Of a DNA stretch of 64,000 bases, positions 44,688 to 52,308 are shown in pieces. The notes beneath the pieces are model-generated. The model did not search any database and had not been told where the DNA came from. It saw nothing but the letters and a program-made list of their open reading frames with translations. Source of the DNA: Haloterrigena sp. KLK7 (lineage in GTDB: Archaea; Halobacteriota; Halobacteria; Halobacteriales; Natrialbaceae); assembly GCF_037914945.1 (NCBI RefSeq), contig NZ_CP149787.1, positions 2,914,001 to 2,978,000 of the forward strand, given 5' to 3'. The translations under genes were made by a program, and so were the position numbers. How positions within the stretch are numbered: position 1 is the first letter of the stretch; the number at the start of each line of letters is the position of its first letter.

Positions 44688-46517
44688 ATGGCACGGGAGC
44701 ATCCGGCGCGCGTCCTCCGGGTCGATCTCACCGCTCGAACCGTCGCGAGCGAGCCGATCCCGGACGCGTGGCTCGAGCGGTACGTCGGCGGGAAGGGCCT
44801 CGGCGCGCGGTACCTCTACGCGGAACTCGAGTCCGGGACCGACCCGCTGTCGCCCGAGAACGTGCTGGCGTTCGCGACCGGCCCGGTGTCGGGGCTGACC
44901 CCCGGCGAGCCGCGGTACGCGGCGATCACGAAATCGCCGCTGACGGGGACCTTCCTCGATTCGTACAGCGGCGGCGAGTTCGCCGGCCGGCTGGCGGGAT
45001 CGCTCGAGGACCACCTCGCCGTTCTCGTCACGGGCCGGGCCGACGATCCGGTCGTCCTCTCGATCGACGACGGGACGGCGACGATCGAGTCGGCCGCGGA
45101 GCTTCGGGGCGCGGACGCCGCGGAGACCTGCGCGGCGTTTCCCGACGCGGGGGTCGCCTGTATCGGCCCCGCGGGGGAGCGGAAAGTCCAGTACGCGACG
45201 ATCGCCGCCGACGGCGGGGACCACCACGCCGGCCGGGGCGGCGCCGGCGCAGTGATGGGATCGAAGAACCTGAAGGCGGTCGTCGCCCGCGGCGACCCGC
45301 CGACCGGACTCGAGGCCCTCCGCGAGCGCTACGAACGCCGTTTCGCCGACAGCGAGGAGGGGCGCTGGCAGTCGGCCAGCGGAACGCTCGAGACCATCGA
45401 CGTCGCGGACGCGGTCGGCGTGCTCCCGACGCGAGGCTGGCAGGAGCGGCGGTTCGACGGCGCCGACGACCTCGGCATCGAGGCGGTCCGCGAACGGTCC
45501 CACGAGCGCGAACGCGAGGACGACGCCGTCGCCGGCGGCTTCCGAGTCGACACCGACGAGGGGGAGTCGGTCCCGCGGGGCGCCGCGCCGATCGTCCTCG
45601 GCGCCGGCCTCGGAATCGACGACTTCGACGCCGTCGCGACGCTGGGCGCGATCTGTGATCGGCTCGCGCTGGACGTCATCACCGCCGGGAACGCGGTCGC
45701 CTGGGCGGTCCGGGCGAGTCAAGAGGGGTTGCTCGAGCGCGACCTCTCCTTCGGCGACGAGGACGCCGCGCGGGACGTGATCCGAGAGATCGCGACCCGC
45801 GAGACGCCGCTGGGCGACGCGCTGGCCGACGGGATCGACGCCGCGGCCGCCGCGTTCGGCGGCGCGGACCTCATCCCGACGGTCAAGGGGATGGACTACT
45901 CCTCGTACGACCCCCGCGGCGCCGAGACGATGGCGCTGGCCTACGCGACCAGCGACCGCGGCGCCTGCCACCGGCGGGCCCGACCCGTCGAGTCCGAAGC
46001 CGTCGGCCGCGCGTGGCCCGACGACCGCGCCCGCGTCGCCGCCGTCGCGGGCGAGCAAAACCGGCGAGCCGTCCTCTGGAGCCTGATCGCCGACGACTTC
46101 CTCGAGGACGCCCTCTCCGAGGACCTCGGCGCCGAGTGGCTCGCCGCGGTCGGCTACGACGTCGACCGCGCCGGCCTCGCGACCGTCGGCGAGCGGATCT
46201 GGACCCTGATTCGCCTGTTCAACGTCCGCGAGGGCTTCTCCCGCGAGGACGACGCCCTGCCCGACGCCCTGCTCGAGCCACGGGACGACGCTGACGACGC
46301 GAGCGGTGACGGTCTCGATCCCGACCGATTCGACGCGCTGCTCGAGCGCTACTACCGGTATCGCGGCTGGGACGACGAGGGCCGACCGACCCGGGAGACG
46401 GTGGAACGGCTCGGTCTCGCGGACGTCGTCGACGACGAGACGCCGATTCCCGAAGGGGACGGTCCGCCGTCCGGCAGCGAACCGGACCCTCCCGCGGAGG
46501 TGAGCGACGATGACTGA
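44688..46517 (+). CDS. Aldehyde ferredoxin oxidoreductase family protein lacking the Fe-S cysteines
   Basis: A 609-residue protein of the tungsten-pterin AOR family. Pterin-binding features are present: VGGKGLGARYLYAELE (about 33-48), LTGTFLDSYSGGEFAG, GRGGAGAVMGSKNLKAVVA, and YSSYDPRGAETMALAYATSD. In AORs a CxxCxxxC motif follows the region near VLPTRGWQERRFDG and a fourth Cys lies near the C-terminus. Here no CxxC exists in that interval or near NVREGFSREDD. So the [4Fe-4S] cluster is probably absent. The next gene overlaps by eight bases and may be its partner. Confidence 0.82.
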   Translation: MAREHPARVLRVDLTARTVASEPIPDAWLERYVGGKGLGARYLYAELESGTDPLSPENVLAFATGPVSGLTPGEPRYAAITKSPLTGTFLDSYSGGEFAGRLAGSLEDHLAVLVTGRADDPVVLSIDDGTATIESAAELRGADAAETCAAFPDAGVACIGPAGERKVQYATIAADGGDHHAGRGGAGAVMGSKNLKAVVARGDPPTGLEALRERYERRFADSEEGRWQSASGTLETIDVADAVGVLPTRGWQERRFDGADDLGIEAVRERSHEREREDDAVAGGFRVDTDEGESVPRGAAPIVLGAGLGIDDFDAVATLGAICDRLALDVITAGNAVAWAVRASQEGLLERDLSFGDEDAARDVIREIATRETPLGDALADGIDAAAAAFGGADLIPTVKGMDYSSYDPRGAETMALAYATSDRGACHRRARPVESEAVGRAWPDDRARVAAVAGEQNRRAVLWSLIADDFLEDALSEDLGAEWLAAVGYDVDRAGLATVGERIWTLIRLFNVREGFSREDDALPDALLEPRDDADDASGDGLDPDRFDALLERYYRYRGWDDEGRPTRETVERLGLADVVDDETPIPEGDGPPSGSEPDPPAEVSDDD

Positions 46518-47334
46518 CCGGATCGATCTCGACGACCTCGAGACCGGCGCCGACGAGGACGACGCGGAGTCGGGGAACCGCGGCGACTGGCTGTGGCGCG
46601 ACGACGGACCGTCCGAACCGGCGGACGACGTTGACTCGCGATCAGCAACCGCAGACGACTCCGACTCCTCGTCGCCGAACGCGCCGGCGGATACCGACGA
46701 CGCGGGTACCGCGAAAGCGGGTGCGGAGACGAACGAATCGGATCGCGCTCCGGCGCCCCACGTCCCCAGGACGGACGAGAGCACGCCCGTCGGGATTCCC
46801 ACCGAGGGATCTCAGTCGAGTAACGGAGCCTCAAGCGGACCGACGGATTCGACGACGGGAGCGAGCCACGGCGGGACCGAGTCGATGCGACCGATGGGTT
46901 CGGAGCCGTCGGACGCGTCGAACGCCGCCGATACCGCCGAGCCGGCGTCGGGCCCCCACGGTGGCGGCGTCGACGAGATGACGACGGCCATCACCTACGG
47001 CGCGCTGCGGCGACTCGAGCACCCGGCCGCGGTCGTCGCGGACGCCGCCGGGTGGAGCGACTGGGTCGGCATCGTCGGCGACGTCCCCGCGCACGCGATC
47101 CAGAAGTTCCAGCGCGACCGCGGGATCGACGTGGACTTCTTCAACGGCACCGGGACCGGCCCCGGCGAGCGCCTCGCCGAGATCGACCGCAACTCGATGT
47201 TCTACGCCGACCGCATGGTCGTCGTCGGGCTCGAGGGCGAGGACGAACCGATCGCCGAAGCGGCCGGCTGGGAGTTCGTCCCGCTCGAGACGGCGGCCGA
47301 GAAGGCCGACTGGAGACTCGCGGACTCCGAGTGA
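46510..47334 (+). CDS. Haloarchaeal protein with acidic N-terminus and conserved C-domain (DUF7124-like)
   Basis: A 274-residue protein. Residues 1-155 are low-complexity (Asp, Ser, Thr, Pro and Glu-rich). The C-terminal 120 residues form a compact domain: TYGALRRLEHPAAVVADAAG, WVGIVGDVPAHAIQKFQRDR, then VDFFNGTGTGPGERLAEIDR. It resembles a haloarchaeal DUF that often lies next to AOR genes; the DUF number is from memory. GGAGGTGAG precedes its ATG, and it overlaps the AOR stop, so the two are cotranslated. Confidence 0.65.
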   Translation: MTDRIDLDDLETGADEDDAESGNRGDWLWRDDGPSEPADDVDSRSATADDSDSSSPNAPADTDDAGTAKAGAETNESDRAPAPHVPRTDESTPVGIPTEGSQSSNGASSGPTDSTTGASHGGTESMRPMGSEPSDASNAADTAEPASGPHGGGVDEMTTAITYGALRRLEHPAAVVADAAGWSDWVGIVGDVPAHAIQKFQRDRGIDVDFFNGTGTGPGERLAEIDRNSMFYADRMVVVGLEGEDEPIAEAAGWEFVPLETAAEKADWRLADSE

Positions 47335-47463
47335 GTCGTTCCCGCTCGGTCGCCTCGAGACCCCGAGTAGACGGTCAGTCCTCGAGTGGTCAGTACCGAC
47401 GACAGTTCGGCTCGCGAACCGGTGGCGCGGGGAATTTTTATCGTGGGAGTGGTCAGAAGTCAC

Positions 47464-47721
47464 ATGGGTATCCGTACCGCGATCGAACACAATCTGCTCG
47501 TGACGGCGGGGCTGTTGTTCGCCATCGGCTGGACCGTTGTGATCGGCGCACAGATCGTCAATCAGATGGGGCCGATCGTCGGCGGGAACTGGGTCGGCCA
47601 GCACGGCCTCGGGGGCCTGATGGGGCTGCTCGTCATCGTCGCGTTCCTCGGCCTGTTGATCGCGTCGTTCGGCGCGCTCGGCGAACCCGACCCCGCACCG
47701 GAGGAGTGGCCGCCACAGTGA
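47464..47721 (+). CDS. Small two-helix membrane protein, haloarchaeal
   Basis: An 85-residue protein with hydrophobic helices at about 10-32 and 47-72 and an acidic tail (GEPDPAPEEWPPQ). The ATG at 47464 follows an AT-rich TTTTTATCG about 25-30 bases upstream. It ends one base before the next gene. No known function; its neighbours suggest nothing specific. Confidence 0.6.
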   Translation: MGIRTAIEHNLLVTAGLLFAIGWTVVIGAQIVNQMGPIVGGNWVGQHGLGGLMGLLVIVAFLGLLIASFGALGEPDPAPEEWPPQ

Positions 47722-47722
47722 G

Positions 47723-48082
47723 ATGACCGGCGACGATCGACTCACCGTCCCCGTCAGCGACCGGTTCCGGGCGGCGGCGACCGACTGGGGCGACAACCGC
47801 CTCATGGACGAGGACGACGCCCTCGAGACCAAGGCCGAACAGGCGCTGCTCGAGATCGAACACCTCGTCGCCGACGCGACCGAGGTCGAGTTCACCGTCG
47901 AGGACGGCGAGATTCGTCACAGCCCCAGCGACGAACTCGCGGCCTTCCTCGACCGGCAGGCCGACGACTACGGGCTCGAGCCCGCGGACGTCCTCGCGAT
48001 GCACGTCGACCTGTTCGCGCGGGTGTTCCTCGAGGGCGAGGAGACGGAGTCGGCGGATCCGGACGATCCGCGCCCGTGGTGA
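47723..48082 (+). CDS. Small acidic soluble protein, haloarchaeal
   Basis: A 119-residue acidic protein, mostly helical by appearance: DRLTVPVSDRFRAAATDWGD at the start, TKAEQALLEIEHLVADATEV in the middle and LEPADVLAMHVDLFARVFLE near the end. It begins one base after the preceding membrane protein gene, so they are cotranscribed. I do not recognise the family. Confidence 0.6.
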   Translation: MTGDDRLTVPVSDRFRAAATDWGDNRLMDEDDALETKAEQALLEIEHLVADATEVEFTVEDGEIRHSPSDELAAFLDRQADDYGLEPADVLAMHVDLFARVFLEGEETESADPDDPRPW

Positions 48083-48184
48083 TCGGCGACGCCGCTCGAA
48101 CGCTGGGAGTCAGCCATCGAGGGACGCCGACCTGTACGCGAATCGCGGGAAAGCTATAATCCTGTGGCTCGTGAACACGTAGCT

Positions 48185-48352
48185 ATGACGCACACCGACT
48201 GGAAACCGACGCCGGCTCTCGAGTGCTCGTGCGGTAGAGCGGTGTGGGACCACGAGGCGCCACACCGCATCAACGACGGCGAGGTCGACGGGGACGTCTC
48301 GTTCAGCGACGAGGTCCTCGAGGGGTTCCGGGACGAAGAGAGAGCGGAGTGA
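48185..48352 (+). CDS. Small protein with CxC motif, unknown function
   Basis: A 55-residue peptide: HTDWKPTPALECSCGRAVWD, then HEAPHRINDGEVDGDVSFSD. The CSCG and two His residues could bind a metal. The ATG at 48185 has a TATA-like CTATAATCC about 27 bases upstream, which suits a leaderless transcript and rules against the earlier ATG at 48164. Confidence 0.5.
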   Translation: MTHTDWKPTPALECSCGRAVWDHEAPHRINDGEVDGDVSFSDEVLEGFRDEERAE

Positions 48353-48398
48353 CTGCTCGTTTTTCGATCGATCCGTTGACCCGATCCGCGAGGGCCCG

Positions 48399-48593
48399 TC
48401 AGTAGCCGGTGACGTCCTCGAAACAGCTCCCACATCGCTCGATCGCGGCCGACGTTCGGACCGTTTCGTCGGAGACGACGCGCGTACGGTCGTGAGTCGC
48501 GCTCACGAGCGAACCGCACGCCGTCGTGCGGGCGCTTCCGTCGTCGCGCGGTTTGTGTGCGGTGTTCGTTTGGGGGTTGAGAATGCGAGTCAC
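48399..48593 (-). CDS. Small cysteine-rich haloarchaeal protein
   Basis: A protein of about 64 residues with the haloarchaeal pattern NTAHKPRDDG...TACGSL...ERCGSCFEDVTGY, which I know from small zinc-binding proteins of unknown role. The single Cys in ACGSL and the CxxC near the end give three cysteines plus a His. The GTG read from 48593 is favoured because a TTAGGATTAAG element lies about 27 bases before it; an ATG at 48662 would run through that element. Confidence 0.5.
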   Translation of the reverse strand: MTRILNPQTNTAHKPRDDGSARTTACGSLVSATHDRTRVVSDETVRTSAAIERCGSCFEDVTGY

Positions 48594-48820
48594 GGCAGTA
48601 GCCACGCGAGAACCGCGCTTAATCCTAACACCCACATAGTTGGTATGAGCCGATCCGGACACTCAGGCTCCGCGACCTGTCTCAGAGCCACAGCTCTGTA
48701 TTCGCCACGGGATCGTTGACATGCGACGCTAACGGTTGCTAGAGCCGGATCTCGATCGACTGTGCGAAGACCGTCTCCCGACACGCAACGATTATCGGTG
48801 TCGGTATCTTTCACCCATAC

Positions 48821-49165
48821 GTGACTTCGAATATTCCGTTCACGTCGGGCGGAACGAACAGCGTCGTCGCCGCGCTGTCCGTTCTCATCGGAGCGATGGC
48901 GTTCGGGTACGGGCTACTCCTCGTTCCGGCGTCGGTACTGGGTGGCGGCTGGATCGCCGCGATCGGTCTCGCCCTGATACTCTCGGGACTGTTCGCCGCC
49001 GATGCGGTCGCTGATCGGCTGGGGCTCGCGCCGAACCGCCGACGCCGACTCTCGTTGCTCTTCGCCGCCCTCGCCCTGGTCCTGGCGGTCGCGTTCGTCG
49101 CCATCAACGGCGCGACCTTCGAGTCGGAAGCGTTCGAGAGCGCCGCGGCGGCGATCCGCGGTTAA
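48821..49165 (+). CDS. Small membrane protein, unknown function
   Basis: A 114-residue protein with about three hydrophobic helices (residues 12-35, 40-62 and 78-98) and a basic RRRRR-like loop (LAPNRRRRLSLLFAA). The start is a GTG at 48821. It is convergent with the TorD-like gene. No family was recognised. Confidence 0.5.
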   Translation: MTSNIPFTSGGTNSVVAALSVLIGAMAFGYGLLLVPASVLGGGWIAAIGLALILSGLFAADAVADRLGLAPNRRRRLSLLFAALALVLAVAFVAINGATFESEAFESAAAAIRG

Positions 49166-49205
49166 CGCGCGAGTCACGGTCGCGACTACCGCGCCGGTCG
49201 CGGAC

Positions 49206-49838
49206 TCAGGCCATGCTCATCGCGATCTCCTCCTCGAACGCGACGGTTCCCTCGAGGATCGAGGCGACGGCCTCGTAGAACCGTTCGTCGGTGGTCTCCC
49301 GGACGTCGGCGGCGAACGACGGAATCCACTCGGAGAGGTGTTCCTCGTGGAAGACGCGCTGATAGCCGACGGTCTCCTCGTAGCCCGCCCGCTGTTGGCG
49401 GATCAGATAGCGGAGGAAGGCGAGTTCGACGGCGACGTAGTCGTTCTCCTCGGGATACTCCTCGGGCGGCGACCAGCCCGCCGCGCCGTAACTGGCCTCC
49501 ACTTTCGCCAGCCCCGCGCCGCGGAAGTCCGTGTCCTCCCGGTAGTAGGTCTCGTGGGGGAGGATCGGCGGCCGCGGACCGACGAACAGTCGGGTGAACT
49601 CGCGCTCGAGGTCGTCTCGAACGGCGTCGACGTCTCGCTCTCGGTTCTCCTCGATGAACGCCTCGAGGGCCGAAAACCCCTCGTCTAGTTCCTCGCCGGC
49701 GCCCTCATCGGGCAACAGCACGTCCTCCGAGAGGATCGCCTCGACGAACGCCTCGCTCGGCACGTCCGCGAACGCGTCGATCAGGAAGTTCACCAGCTCG
49801 AGCCGTGCTTCGTATAGCGCCTGTTGGTTTACGCTCAT
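49206..49838 (-). CDS. TorD/DmsD-type molecular chaperone
   Basis: A 210-residue helical protein of the redox enzyme maturation family: LVNFLIDAFADVPSEAFVEA, then EREFTRLFVGPRPPILPHET (YTRLFVGP-like signature with conserved Pro), and FLRYLIRQQ. Such chaperones bind the Tat signal or core of a molybdoenzyme until cofactor insertion. The expected client is the formate dehydrogenase encoded across the divergent promoter region. It follows the HdrA/MvhD-like gene on the same strand after 32 bases. Confidence 0.83.
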   Translation of the reverse strand: MSVNQQALYEARLELVNFLIDAFADVPSEAFVEAILSEDVLLPDEGAGEELDEGFSALEAFIEENRERDVDAVRDDLEREFTRLFVGPRPPILPHETYYREDTDFRGAGLAKVEASYGAAGWSPPEEYPEENDYVAVELAFLRYLIRQQRAGYEETVGYQRVFHEEHLSEWIPSFAADVRETTDERFYEAVASILEGTVAFEEEIAMSMA

Positions 49839-49870
49839 GAATGTGGGTCGATCGTGATCGTCAGTCGCGA

Positions 49871-52009
49871 TTAGCCGTTGCCGCGGTCGTAGAGCAGTTG
49901 CGCGCGACAGTCGCCGCAGTACTCGAAGACGCTCCCCTGCGCACCCGGCACGAGGCCGGCGACGGCGTCGCCGACCTCCGACTGGATCTTCCGCGCGGAG
50001 CCCTCGCTCGTGAAGGGCTTCCCGCAGTTGTTGCACTCGCGCATCTCGCCGTCGTGGACCGCGATCCAGGCGGGGTCGTCCGCGTCGTCGCGGTTCTCCG
50101 GCAGCAGCGAGCGATCGAGGCCGTCGCGCATCGTAATGACGTCCTCGACGCACCCCTCCTCGCAGGTCCCGCAGTTGACGCAGCGTTCGTGGTTGAACTC
50201 GAGGGTCGCCGTCTCCTCGTCGCGGCGGATCGCGTCGGTCGGACAGAGGTTCGCGCACGTGGGCGTGAGCGTACAGCCCTCGTCGACCTCCATTCGGCCG
50301 AAGTCCTTCAGGCCGCGAACGACCTCTCGGTCGGGGTCGACGTGCTCGAGGATCGCCCGGACGCTCTCGAGGGTCCAGCCGTGGCTGTCGAACGGCGGGT
50401 TTTCGCGGCCGGGGTCGATCTCACCGGTGGCCTCGTGCTCGCCGGCCGGAACCGGCGAGGGCTCGAGTTCGACGGCGAAGGTCGAGATCGCCTCGACGAA
50501 GGCGCCCGGTTCGTCGGGCTCGGGCGCGAAGAACGCGAATCGCTCGCCGAGCTCGAGGTCGCGGCTGGCCCGGTTGAGTCGGTCGACGAGATCGGCCTTC
50601 GGATCCGGTCCCGAGTGCAGGCAGTCGCCGCCGCAGCCGACGATCGCGACGCCGTCGGCGCCGCAGGCCAGTGCGTGCATCGCGTGGGCCTCGCCGACGG
50701 TATCGGTACAGTTGACGCGGACGGGGAGGATCGGCGGGTACTCGACCTCGGCCTTGCCCGCAGCGGACAGCCGGCCGTACTCCGCCAGCGCGTCGTCGGC
50801 CTCCTCGGAGCAGACGAACGCGACGATCGGCGATTCGACGTCCGACCCCGACCGGTTCAGGAGCCAGCCGCCCTCCTCGTCGGTCGGGCGCAGCAGGGCC
50901 TCGACCTCGCGGGCGATGCGCTCGTTCGAGGGCTCGCGCAGCCGCGTCGCGCCCGTCGGACAGGCGCTGGTACAGGCCCCGCAGTTCTGACAGGCCGCCT
51001 CGTGGAACGCGACCTCGTCGATCCTCGCGCGCTCGACCGCGTCGTGCGGGCAGGCCTCGACGCACTCGTTGCAGCCCGGCTGGCTCGAGTCGCCGGCCGC
51101 GCAGACGTCCATCTCGAGGTCGAGGTGGGCGGGTTTCTCGATCCCGCCGAGGTGCTTTCGCACCGCGGAGATCGTCGCCGCGTCGATCGGCGCGGTGTAG
51201 AAGCCGATCCGGCCGCCCCGCGTCCGCCGGCTCGCCGCGGGGTAGACGATCTGGTCGAACTCGAGCGTCCGCTGCGTCCCGTCCATCTCGATGGCGTCGG
51301 TGGGACAGACGTCGGTCCACGCGCCCTCGGGCGCGTCGGGATCGATGTCGACGGGGTAGCGCGTGACCGCGCCGTCGGGGCCCTCGTGGACGCACTTCAT
51401 GCAGGAGATGCAGTCTTCCGTAACGCGGGACTCGAGGCGGACCTCGAACTCGCCGAACCGGCCCTCGATGTCGACGACGCGGCCGCGTTCGACGGTCACG
51501 TCGTCGAGCTCGGCCGCCGCGTCGACGTACTCGTTCCCGTCGGCGATCAGCGTCACGTCGGCGTCGTCGGCGAGCGCGGCCGCGGTGTCGGGATCGGCGA
51601 CGACCGCGACGGTGCGGCCGGCGTCCCGCGTGAGCGTTCGGGACGGGGATTCGGCCTCGAGGCCGGCCTGCCGGGCGTTGACCACGCGGGCGGTCTTGGC
51701 CGTCGCGCCGGCCTCGTCGTGGACCCAGCCCGCGCCCTCGCGCTGGTCGACGAACGAGACGGCGTCGGGGTGGACCCCCTGTTGTTCGGCGACGCGCTCG
51801 AGTTTCCGCTGGACTCGCCGCTCGGGACAGGTGACGATCACCTGATCGAGGTCGTACTCGTCGATCACCTGCTCCATCGCGGGGAGGCCGTCCTCGCAGA
51901 GCAGCCGCGAACTCGCCGCGACGTCGACGCCCTCGATCCCCTCCCTGACCGCCTCGAGGTCGATGTCACACGTGTCGGCACAGGAACAAACGAAACTCCC
52001 GACCTTCAT
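49871..52009 (-). CDS. HdrA/MvhD-like multi-cluster Fe-S fusion protein
   Basis: A 712-residue protein. Residues 1-125 match the HdrA N-terminal domain (FVCSCADTCDID, then CEDG and REGAGWVH). The FAD domain that should follow is reduced to about 60 residues (132-192) with no GxGxxG. Cysteine-rich blocks follow at 200-235, 303-350 (two 4Fe-4S sets), an MvhD-like domain at 395-515 (VNCTDTVGEAHAM, VGCGGDCLHSG), two more 4Fe-4S sets at 579-620, and a zinc ribbon at 659-701 (CNNCGK, CGDC). It probably carries electrons between a ferredoxin pool and another redox partner. Confidence 0.75.
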   Translation of the reverse strand: MKVGSFVCSCADTCDIDLEAVREGIEGVDVAASSRLLCEDGLPAMEQVIDEYDLDQVIVTCPERRVQRKLERVAEQQGVHPDAVSFVDQREGAGWVHDEAGATAKTARVVNARQAGLEAESPSRTLTRDAGRTVAVVADPDTAAALADDADVTLIADGNEYVDAAAELDDVTVERGRVVDIEGRFGEFEVRLESRVTEDCISCMKCVHEGPDGAVTRYPVDIDPDAPEGAWTDVCPTDAIEMDGTQRTLEFDQIVYPAASRRTRGGRIGFYTAPIDAATISAVRKHLGGIEKPAHLDLEMDVCAAGDSSQPGCNECVEACPHDAVERARIDEVAFHEAACQNCGACTSACPTGATRLREPSNERIAREVEALLRPTDEEGGWLLNRSGSDVESPIVAFVCSEEADDALAEYGRLSAAGKAEVEYPPILPVRVNCTDTVGEAHAMHALACGADGVAIVGCGGDCLHSGPDPKADLVDRLNRASRDLELGERFAFFAPEPDEPGAFVEAISTFAVELEPSPVPAGEHEATGEIDPGRENPPFDSHGWTLESVRAILEHVDPDREVVRGLKDFGRMEVDEGCTLTPTCANLCPTDAIRRDEETATLEFNHERCVNCGTCEEGCVEDVITMRDGLDRSLLPENRDDADDPAWIAVHDGEMRECNNCGKPFTSEGSARKIQSEVGDAVAGLVPGAQGSVFEYCGDCRAQLLYDRGNG

Positions 52010-52164
52010 CCCGTCGTGCTATCCCATGCCACGATATGAACGTTGCGCCGAGTAAGCGCGAACTTCCCACGTCCTGGCGGAATAAACGAATCATATCTCG
52101 TGATTGTTCGAGTAATACGCGAATAACCTAGCCGATAGATAAATTCGTCCCGACTGACTCAGGC

Positions 52165-52174
52165 AAATATTGAT
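52165..52174 (+). promoter_or_regulatory. TATA-like element 27-36 bases before the fdh leader ORF
   Basis: AAATATTGAT lies in GC-rich DNA at the spacing of a leaderless promoter for the ATG at 52201. A second, weaker TTTAC element (52281-52285) lies before the formate dehydrogenase ATG at 52305. The rest of 52010-52304 shows only promoter DNA for the divergent HdrA/MvhD-like gene. Confidence 0.45.
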
Positions 52175-52200
52175 AGTGGGTACCGGGGAAGGCGCTAGGT

Positions 52201-52308
52201 ATGGGTGTACGTAGCACGCTATCGAACCGACGGGAAGGTGCACTCGCGAAACCCACGGAACGGTGCGCTCGTGACACTGCGTTTACAGTAAGGGACGTGG
52301 TGCCATGA
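52201..52308 (+). CDS. Candidate leader micro-ORF coupled to fdhA
   Basis: A 35-codon frame starting at an ATG that is well placed behind a TATA-like element. It ends in CCATGA, so its stop overlaps the catalytic subunit start (ATGA at 52305-52308). The peptide is basic (RSTLSNRREGALAKPTERCA, then RDTAFTVRDVVP). It may act in translational coupling or regulation. No homologous family was recognised and it may also be untranslated leader. Confidence 0.4.
   Translation: MGVRSTLSNRREGALAKPTERCARDTAFTVRDVVP

Noticed and set aside
49841-52039. 732-codon plus-strand frame opposite the HdrA/MvhD-like gene
   Set aside because: It has no cysteine motifs or domains, while the opposite strand has an ordered set of Fe-S sites.
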